Position numbers and translations under genes: made by a program. 42,720 bases of DNA from Candidatus Poribacteria bacterium (GTDB lineage: Bacteria; Poribacteria; WGA-4E; WGA-3G). Shown here piece after piece: positions 34,431 to 40,990 of the stretch; the first letter of the stretch is position 1, and each line of letters begins with the position of its first letter. Where the stretch lies: assembly GCA_003635195.1 (NCBI GenBank), contig PYIY01000213.1, positions 1-42,720 of the forward strand. Direction: 5' to 3'. The notes beneath the pieces were generated by a model that was not told the origin of the DNA, made no database searches, and worked only from the letters and a program-made list of their open reading frames with translations.

Positions 34431-34467
34431 AACCCGCTTGTTATTAACAGCAAGCGGGTTTGTTTTT
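34431..34467 (+). terminator. Intrinsic terminator downstream of the riboswitch
   Basis: The stem AACCCGCTTG (34431-34440) pairs perfectly with CAAGCGGGTT (34451-34460) across a 10-base loop and is followed by TGTTTTT. It is the most standard terminator in the window and fits the role of an expression platform. Confidence 0.85.
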
Positions 34468-34487
34468 AACCTATAGGAGAAAATAAT

Positions 34488-34556
34488 ATGATTGGGATTT
34501 CTCATAATGGTTCTAAACTTAATAACCATCAACACAAAACGCTTGGACGGTCATGA
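34488..34556 (+). CDS. 22-codon ORF behind the riboswitch (remnant or micropeptide)
   Basis: An ATG at 34488 preceded by TAGGAGAAAATAAT, a strong ribosome site at good distance, opens 22 codons (MIGISHNGSKLNNHQHK, then TLGRS) and stops at TGA 34554-34556. There is no recognised family. The setting (aptamer, terminator, ribosome site, ATG) is that of a riboswitch-controlled gene whose body is missing; a regulatory micropeptide is the alternative. Confidence 0.45.
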   Translation: MIGISHNGSKLNNHQHKTLGRS

Positions 34557-34645
34557 AAATGCGTCCGAGTTACACGATACTTTTGCCTGTTTTTCGGTTA
34601 AAAAACCCATTTCCTTGAGAGTTCAGGCTGTTTTGTGTTGAAAAT

Positions 34646-34675
34646 TTGCTTTTTTGCCTAAAAATATGATATAAT
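34646..34675 (+). promoter_or_regulatory. Promoter upstream of HAF gene 1
   Basis: TTGCTT (34646-34651), an 18-base spacer and TATAAT (34670-34675). The same TTGC(C/T)T followed by a T/A-rich spacer precedes HAF genes 2 and 3, suggesting a common ancestral promoter. TIR element copy 3 lies between this promoter and the gene, inside the predicted leader. Confidence 0.6.
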
Positions 34676-34799
34676 TTCAGTTGTTTATAGACATTCAATT
34701 AGTTTTAATTTGAACAATAATAAAATAAGTCATATTGTAACTTACAGTGCTTTTGACAAAAGTAGCAACTTAGGTTAACATATTACTTCTTATATTTTG

Positions 34800-34898
34800 T
34801 AGGACTTACGCATTTCTGCTTAAAGTCCCCTGATAAGGGGATTTAGGGGGTTTAAAAGTGAGAAATCTACCATCGTTGCTAAATTTGCGTAAGTCCTG
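34800..34898 (+). mobile_element. TIR element copy 3 (99 bp)
   Basis: TAGGACTTACGCA at 34800-34812 pairs with TGCGTAAGTCCT at 34886-34897. The interior has CTTAAAGTCCCCTGATAAGG and TTTAGGGGGTTT, as in copies 1 and 2, but lacks their GAATGCC palindrome. It is in the same orientation as the others and ends 33 bases before the HAF gene 1 start. Just upstream, 34761-34780 repeats the 5' end of the riboswitch with three transitions. Confidence 0.82.
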
Positions 34899-34931
34899 TT
34901 TTGATAAAATGCTTTAAGTGAGGTTTTCGTT

Positions 34932-37634
34932 ATGCACACTCATATTAAAACCGGTTTTTTGTTTTACACGTTCACGTTGTTGGTGTGCCTTAATTCCTTT
35001 TTCCTAACGGATACTGCTGCGCAAAACAACGCCGCATCCGCTAACGACGACTATACATTCGAGACGATTGATGTTCCGGGTGTAGAGTTTTTAGCGGTGA
35101 CGGCGAGCAGCGATTTTGAGGATTACGCCGGCTACACGAAAAGTGCGGATGGTGAAAAATTCGTCGCCTTTACACTCATTGATGGCGTTTTTACGACCTA
35201 CGATTTCCCGGGTTCACAGAACACCTATTTCTTTGCGCTCGGTAATAATGGAAACGCTGCCGGACACTATCAAGACAGCGAGGGACTCTACCACGGTGTC
35301 GTCTTGGAAAATGGTGAACTGCGGCAATACGATTTTCCGGGTGCCGTCGAAACGCAGATATACGGTATCAGTGATACAACGGGTGCCCTGACGGGTAATT
35401 TTATAGACGCTTCTGGCGTGCGCCGCGGATTTTCAGGAGACATAATCGTTGAATTCCCTGGAGCATTGGAAACCTACGCCGATTTTGTGAACGCCAAAGG
35501 CGGTATGGTGGGCAGCTACGTAGATGCTGATGGCATATACAATGCTTATGTGCGCGTCGCGGATGGTGATTTTGTATCTCTTACACTTACAACGGAAGCA
35601 AAACAGGAATACTTTTTTGTCCACGGTATCAACGATGCAAGAGTTGTCGTTGCGCGCGCCAAACTGGTAGATGCACCTCCACTCACTTATGTCGGTCTAT
35701 TCCCGGAGGAACTACAAGTGCTTAAATTCCCAGGCAGCGTTAGCACGGAAGGCTATAATATCAATCAGGACGGTTCGGTCATCGGACACTATGACACGGC
35801 AGATGGACGCAGACACGGCTTTATCGCAAGACCCATAACGGACACCGCTGCACCCATCGAGGATGCACCCGTTGCCCCACCCGTCCTCACCTACTATACT
35901 TTTGAAACTATTGATATCCCCGGCGTAGATTTTTTAGAATTGACCGCAAGTAGTGACTTTGAGGATTACGCAGGGAACACCCGGAGTGCTGATGGTGAGA
36001 AAATCGTCGGTTTTACACTCATTGATGGCGTTTTTACGCGCCATGATTTCCCGGGTTCAAAGAACACTTATTTCTATGCGCTTGGCAACAATGGACAAGC
36101 TGCCGGACACTACGAGGATAGGAACGGTCTTTACCACGGGGTCATCTTAGAAGATGGCGAGTTACGGCGATACGATTTCCCGGATGCCGTTCAAACGGAG
36201 ATATACGGGATCAGTGATGCGACGGGTGCCCTGACGGGTAATTTTATAGACGCTTCTGGCGTGCGCCGCGGCTTCTCAGGGGACACAATCATTGAGTATC
36301 CCGAGGCATCAGCAACTTATGCCGATTTTGCGAACGCGGATGGCGCCATCATTGGCAGCTTCATTGATGCCCAAGGTGTATATAAGCCATACATACGTTA
36401 CCCAGATGGCAGGTTTCTATCTCTTGACCTTCCACACGCAGCACTGTTTGAATACTTTTTTGTACCCGGGGTGAACGATGCAGGATATGTTGTGGCGCGA
36501 GCCAAACTGATCGGTGATATCCCGCGCACTGCTGTCGGAACACTCCAGCACGGATTACAAAGCTTGGAGGTCCCGGGCAGCGTTAGCACGGAAGGTTGGA
36601 ATATCAATCAGGACGGCTCTATCGTTGGAAACTATAAATCAGCGGATGGCCGAACACACGGGTTCATCGCCAGACTCACTACTAAAGAAAAGAGCGATCA
36701 TTTTGGCAATAGCTACGCTGCCACACTGTCTAAAGGGTTGAACATGTTGTCTGTACCATTGGCACCGCCAACACCCATGACTGCCAAGTCCCTTGTCGCG
36801 ATGACAGGGGCGACAACTATCATCACGCTTGATACCGCAACTCAACGGTTCATCGCGTGGACACCAAGCGCACCTGACGACGGGTTCCCAATTGAAGGTG
36901 GAAAAGGCTATATCGTCAACGTCCCTGAAACTCGCAACTTCGCATTCGTCGGCGCACCTTGGACAAATCCAACCGAAGCGGCTGCAGCACCTGCCATTAC
37001 CCCCTTGATAAAGGCGGACAGCGGGGTTGCCCAAGAAGCGTGGGCATTCGTTGTCAGTGGGCATCTGGCAGGTAAACCCGCGTTTGACGGAAACTACCAA
37101 GTAAGCGTCCGGAACCTCAGAACAAACAGCACGATTACCGCCTCGGTGCAAGGCGATTACTTTGCTGCTGCAAGTGCCGACTTGACGCGGCGGAGCGTCG
37201 TCCAAGTTGGGGATGTGATTGAATTACGCGTCATCGGTCCCGATGGAAACTTTGAATCACAGACGCTGAGTTTTAAAGTGATGCCTGATCACCTATCAAA
37301 CGCGGTTTTATCTGTTAGGCTTGACGGTATCGGTCAACCGGCGCAGAATCGCCTATTGCAGAACTACCCGAATCCGTTTAACCCGGAGACCTGGATTCCG
37401 TATCAACTCTCGGAAGATACTTCTGTATCGGTATCGATTTATGATACAACGGGTCAGTTGGTTCGGACACTTCCGCTCGGTTTCCAATCCGCGGGTTTCT
37501 ATAACAGTCGGAGTCGTGCTGCATATTGGGATGGACGCAATGCCATCGGCGAACGCGTTGCGAGTGGCATCTATTTTTACCAATTGACGACCCCCGCTTT
37601 CCAGCAGACACGGCGACTCGTCATTGTAAAGTAG
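34932..37634 (+). CDS. Exported HAF-repeat protein 1 with FlgD-like sorting domain
   Basis: A 900-residue protein. The signal peptide is residues 1-31 (cut near TAAQ). Two modules of about 285 residues (about 40-310 and 327-590) each carry several 'HAF'-type repeats, such as ALGNNGNAAGHYQDSEGLYH, YGISDTTGALTGNFIDASG and INQDGSVIGHYDTADGRRHG. Both begin YTFETIDVPGV or YTFETIDIPGV. A shared beta-rich domain follows (about 598-800, starting KGLNMLSVPLAPPTPMTAK). The last 95 residues are the FlgD/Ig-like tag with NYPNPFNPETWIPYQL and a complete VASGIYFYQLT-type end. Function unknown; probably surface-exposed. GTGAGG lies upstream of the ATG. Confidence 0.88.
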   Translation: MHTHIKTGFLFYTFTLLVCLNSFFLTDTAAQNNAASANDDYTFETIDVPGVEFLAVTASSDFEDYAGYTKSADGEKFVAFTLIDGVFTTYDFPGSQNTYFFALGNNGNAAGHYQDSEGLYHGVVLENGELRQYDFPGAVETQIYGISDTTGALTGNFIDASGVRRGFSGDIIVEFPGALETYADFVNAKGGMVGSYVDADGIYNAYVRVADGDFVSLTLTTEAKQEYFFVHGINDARVVVARAKLVDAPPLTYVGLFPEELQVLKFPGSVSTEGYNINQDGSVIGHYDTADGRRHGFIARPITDTAAPIEDAPVAPPVLTYYTFETIDIPGVDFLELTASSDFEDYAGNTRSADGEKIVGFTLIDGVFTRHDFPGSKNTYFYALGNNGQAAGHYEDRNGLYHGVILEDGELRRYDFPDAVQTEIYGISDATGALTGNFIDASGVRRGFSGDTIIEYPEASATYADFANADGAIIGSFIDAQGVYKPYIRYPDGRFLSLDLPHAALFEYFFVPGVNDAGYVVARAKLIGDIPRTAVGTLQHGLQSLEVPGSVSTEGWNINQDGSIVGNYKSADGRTHGFIARLTTKEKSDHFGNSYAATLSKGLNMLSVPLAPPTPMTAKSLVAMTGATTIITLDTATQRFIAWTPSAPDDGFPIEGGKGYIVNVPETRNFAFVGAPWTNPTEAAAAPAITPLIKADSGVAQEAWAFVVSGHLAGKPAFDGNYQVSVRNLRTNSTITASVQGDYFAAASADLTRRSVVQVGDVIELRVIGPDGNFESQTLSFKVMPDHLSNAVLSVRLDGIGQPAQNRLLQNYPNPFNPETWIPYQLSEDTSVSVSIYDTTGQLVRTLPLGFQSAGFYNSRSRAAYWDGRNAIGERVASGIYFYQLTTPAFQQTRRLVIVK
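37000..37029 (+). repeat. Palindromic repeat remnant inside HAF gene 1
   Basis: CCCCCTTGATAAAGGCGG is a decayed form of the CCCCTTGATAAGGGG core of the TIR elements, read in frame as PLIKADSG. The matching, better-preserved copy is at 40175 in HAF gene 2. Confidence 0.6.
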
Positions 37635-38115
37635 GAGCCCTTCGTATAAAACGGACAGGTGTCACAGTTATGCAATCAGTGTAACTGTGACACCCGCTTC
37701 AGCTTAAAAAAAGTTTTGTTTACGATCCGGCGCGGTTTCAAACCGCGCCTACCTTTTTAAAGCCAACAGACGTATAAATCCGAACCTGTCGAAGTTCTTC
37801 CTTTGCTGTAAGTGACAATCTGTTTATCCTGAGCGGTTTAGATATCCAATCTAAGAAAATCAAGAAAATAGATAAGATTTTCCTTGCTTTTTGTGGAAAA
37901 ATGTTCTATACTTGCATGAGCTCGGTCTTCGCAAAAATGCGTTGGGTTTCGGAGTTTTGCGTGCTATAACGGGCTTGAAAGCAGGCATCTCAGACGTGTC
38001 TTCTTATGATTTTCCGTTCAACCCAATCTACTTTTTTAAGGCAAACTCACGTAATTTTAACATACAAAGCAAGCAAGCCCCAGCGGGGCGGTATGTCTAT
38101 AGAGAGGTTTTTGTT
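37635..38115 (+). other. Gene-free stretch with palindromes and repeat shared with 40675-40830
   Basis: A hairpin GGTGTCACAGTTA / TAACTGTGACACC (37658-37694, 11-base loop), a palindrome GGCGCGGTTT-c-AAACCGCGCC (37729-37749) and GCCCC-agc-GGGGC (38077-38089). The span from about 37748 to 37915 is clearly homologous to the DNA after HAF gene 2 (about 40675-40830). An ORF can be extended through 37891-38115 but has no ribosome site or domain; the real start is 38116. Much of 37920-38075 shows nothing else. Confidence 0.65.
37884..37912 (+). promoter_or_regulatory. Promoter upstream of HAF gene 2
   Basis: TTGCTT (37884-37889), a 17-base spacer and TATACT (37907-37912), about 200 bases before the ATG. 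The same layout stands before HAF genes 1 and 3. Confidence 0.6.
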
Positions 38116-40758
38116 ATGCATACTCAGATTAAAAATAGGTTTCTGTTTTACACGTTCACATTGTTTTTATGTCTCAATTCCTTTTTCTTAATGAATGCTG
38201 CTGCACAAAGCGACATCGCATCTGTCAGTGACAACTATACCTTTGAAACGATTGACGTTCCCGATGTAGATTTTTTAGCGTTGACAGCGAGTAGCGACTT
38301 TGAAGATTACGCCGGCTACACGAAAAGTGCGGATGGTGAAAAAGATGTCGCCTTCACACTCATTGATAGCGTTTTTATGACATACGATTTCCCAGGTTCG
38401 CAGAACACTTATTTCTTTGCACTGGGTAATAATGGGAACGCCGCCGGACACTACCAAGATAGCGAGGGGTTGTTCCACGGGGTCGTCTTAGAAAATGGTG
38501 AACTCCGAGAATACAACTTCCCAGATTCTGTTGAAACGGAGATATACGGGATTTCTGATGCGACGGGTGCCCTGACGGGTAATTTTACAGATGCCTCTGG
38601 CGTGCGCCGTGGCTTCTCAGGAGATGAAATCATTGAATACCCCGGGGCAACGGAAACATACGCCGATTTTGTGAATTCGAGTGGTGGTATGGTCGGCAGC
38701 TACGTAGATGCTGACGGTCTATATCATCCATACATACGCACCCCGAATGGCAGGTTTGTATCCCTTGACATTCCACAAGCTGCAGCTCTGGAATACTTTT
38801 TTGTCCACGGTATTAACGATGCGAGAACTGTCGTTGCCAGAACTAAACGGGTGGATAGTCTTCCCGGCACCCTTGTCGGCACATTCCAGGAGGGACTACA
38901 GATATTTCAAGTTCCGGGCAGTGTGAGCACGGAGGGCTATAATATTAATCAGGACGGCTCTATCGTTGGATACTATGATTCAGCCGATGGACGCAGACAC
39001 GGGTTTATCGCAAGACTCGCGACAGAAACTGATATGGAACCCGCTGCTACCCCCTCCGTCTTCAACTATACCTTTGAGAGTATCAATGTTCCGGGTGTAG
39101 ATTTCTTAGCCGTGACAGCGAGTAGCGACTTTGAAGATTACGCAGGTTACGCAAAAAGTGCTGGTAGTGTAAAAGAAGTCGCCTTTACGTTGATTGATGG
39201 CGTTTTTACGACTTACGATTTCCCCGACTCTCAGAAAACACATTTCTATGCGCTCGGTAACGATGGACGGGCTGCCGGCCACTACGAAGATAGCAATGGT
39301 CTCTACCACGGTGTCGTCTTAGAAGATGGCGAGTTGCGGCAATACGATTTCCCCGATGCCGTCGAAACGGAGATATACGGTATCAGTGATGCAACAGGGG
39401 CACTGACGGGTAATTTTATAGATGCCTCTGGCGTGCGCCGTGGTTTCTCAGGAGATGAAATCATTGAGGCACCCGGGGCACCGGAAACTTATGCGGACTT
39501 TGTTAACGCGAGTGGTCGTTTGGTGGGTAGTTATGTAGATGCTGAGGGTGTATATCATCCATACGTCCGTAACCCAAATGACAGGTTTATATCTATCGAG
39601 CTTCCACAACCAGAAAAGTTTGAATACTTTTTTGTGCACGGTATCAACGATGTAGGGGTTTTCGTTGGCCGAACCAAACAGGCGGGTGATGTTCCGCGCA
39701 CCTCTGTCGGCTCATTCCAGCACGGGCTACAGGAATTGCGGTTTCCAGGGAGCATTAGCACAGAGGGCTGGAATATCAATCAGGACGGCTCTGTCGTCGG
39801 ACACTATGAATCGGCGGATGGACGCATACACGGGTTCATTGCAAGACCCGCTGACGCGGCAATGAGCGATCTTTTTGATAACGCCTACACCGTCACGCTG
39901 TCTAAAGGGTTGAACATGATTTCTCTGCCCTTGGCATCACCAACACCGATGACCGCCAAGAATCTTGTCGCTTTGACAGGGGCAACAACCGTTATTACGC
40001 TTGATACGGCAAACCAGCAGTTCGTCGCCTGGACACCAAGCGCGCCCGACGACGGTTTTGCAATCGAAGGCGGACAAGGGTATATCGTCAATGTCCCACA
40101 AGCCCGCAATTTCGCCTTCGTCGGCGCACCTTGGACGGATCCAACGGATGAGGCTGCCGCAGCACCTACTATTACCCCCTTGATAAGGGGGGACAGGGGG
40201 GTTGCTCAAGCAGCATGGGCATTCGTTGTCAGTGGACACTTGGTAGGTAAACCCGCGTTTGAGGGCTACAAGGTAGTCGTCCGTAATTTGAGAACAAACA
40301 GCGTGGTAACTGCCTCGGTGCAAGGGGACTACTTCGCTGCTGCAACTGCTGACTTGACGCGGCGGAGTATTGTTCAAGTTGGAGATGTGGTTGAAGTCCG
40401 CGTCATCGGTCCCGATGGAAACTTTGAGGCACAAACCCTCACTTTTAAAGTGACCCCTGAGCACCTTGCGAACGCGGTTTTGTCCGTCAGACTTGATAGC
40501 ATCGGTCAACCGACGCAGAATCTGTTATTGCAGAACTATCCGAACCCCTTTAATCCTGAGACGTGGATTCCGTATCAACTTTCCGAAGACAGTCTTGTGT
40601 CAGTATCCATTTACGATACAACCGGTCAGTTGGTCCGCACACTCCCGCTCGGTTTCCAATCCGCAGGCTTCTATTTTAGCGCCAGCAGACGTGTAAATCC
40701 CAACCCGCCGAATCCCTCCTTTTTTGTCAGCGACAATCTGCTTATCCTCAGCGTGTAG
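38116..40758 (+). CDS. Exported HAF-repeat protein 2 with truncated sorting domain
   Basis: An 880-residue paralogue of HAF protein 1: signal peptide (cut near NAAAQ), two HAF modules, the KGLNMISLPLASPTPMTAK domain and the start of the FlgD-like tag (NYPNPFNPETWIPYQL, about residue 805). The last 45 or so residues of the tag are missing. After GFQSAGFY the frame runs into FSASRRVNPNPPNPSFF and stops at SV, encoded by DNA matching the intergenic region after HAF gene 1. The RAAYWDGRN and GIYFYQLT blocks are lost, so sorting may fail. The start at 38116 is fixed by homology with HAF 1 and 3 and by GAGAGG upstream. Confidence 0.87.
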   Translation: MHTQIKNRFLFYTFTLFLCLNSFFLMNAAAQSDIASVSDNYTFETIDVPDVDFLALTASSDFEDYAGYTKSADGEKDVAFTLIDSVFMTYDFPGSQNTYFFALGNNGNAAGHYQDSEGLFHGVVLENGELREYNFPDSVETEIYGISDATGALTGNFTDASGVRRGFSGDEIIEYPGATETYADFVNSSGGMVGSYVDADGLYHPYIRTPNGRFVSLDIPQAAALEYFFVHGINDARTVVARTKRVDSLPGTLVGTFQEGLQIFQVPGSVSTEGYNINQDGSIVGYYDSADGRRHGFIARLATETDMEPAATPSVFNYTFESINVPGVDFLAVTASSDFEDYAGYAKSAGSVKEVAFTLIDGVFTTYDFPDSQKTHFYALGNDGRAAGHYEDSNGLYHGVVLEDGELRQYDFPDAVETEIYGISDATGALTGNFIDASGVRRGFSGDEIIEAPGAPETYADFVNASGRLVGSYVDAEGVYHPYVRNPNDRFISIELPQPEKFEYFFVHGINDVGVFVGRTKQAGDVPRTSVGSFQHGLQELRFPGSISTEGWNINQDGSVVGHYESADGRIHGFIARPADAAMSDLFDNAYTVTLSKGLNMISLPLASPTPMTAKNLVALTGATTVITLDTANQQFVAWTPSAPDDGFAIEGGQGYIVNVPQARNFAFVGAPWTDPTDEAAAAPTITPLIRGDRGVAQAAWAFVVSGHLVGKPAFEGYKVVVRNLRTNSVVTASVQGDYFAAATADLTRRSIVQVGDVVEVRVIGPDGNFEAQTLTFKVTPEHLANAVLSVRLDSIGQPTQNLLLQNYPNPFNPETWIPYQLSEDSLVSVSIYDTTGQLVRTLPLGFQSAGFYFSASRRVNPNPPNPSFFVSDNLLILSV
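40175..40204 (+). repeat. Palindromic repeat read in frame inside HAF gene 2
   Basis: CCCCCTTGATAAGGGG followed by GGACAGGGGGGTT is nearly the same as the core of the TIR elements at 10109, 33033 and 34800, yet here it is coding (PLIRGDRGV) within the domain before the FlgD-like tag. Confidence 0.75.
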
Positions 40759-40990
40759 ATATCCAATCCAAGAAAACAGATGAGATTTTCCTTGCCTTTT
40801 TTTGGAAAATGTTACATGCTTTAAGCAGTTCTGAAATAGGACTTCTCAATGAACAAAGGATACCCCAGTCCTCGTTTTGGTGTATTGTTGAACGCCCACT
40901 TGTGATACTCCAAATACGAGCATCATCTCTCAGGACAGGGGATCTGACATATTGTTTTTTTATAGAAAATATCTTAAGTGAGGTTTCGTT
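40759..40990 (+). other. Gene-free leader of HAF gene 3
   Basis: No gene is supported. The first 70 bases continue the repeat shared with 37748-37915. The rest is AT-rich and holds the promoter-like boxes at 40792 and the ribosome site GTGAGG before 40991. Confidence 0.55.
40792..40820 (+). promoter_or_regulatory. Degenerate promoter upstream of HAF gene 3
   Basis: TTGCCT (40792-40797), a 17-base spacer (GGAAAATGTTA inside it) and CATGCT (40815-40820) align position by position with the promoter at 37884, but the -10 box has lost its T at position 1 and A at 4. Activity may be weak. Confidence 0.4.

Noticed and set aside
34203..34460. 6S RNA or tmRNA
   Set aside because: No long rod with a central bubble and no tRNA-like ends; the order of motifs fits a cobalamin aptamer better.
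37891..38115. N-terminal extension of the HAF gene 2 frame
   Set aside because: No ribosome site, no match to paralogues, and it would overlap the predicted promoter and a palindrome; 38116 matches the starts of HAF 1 and 3.
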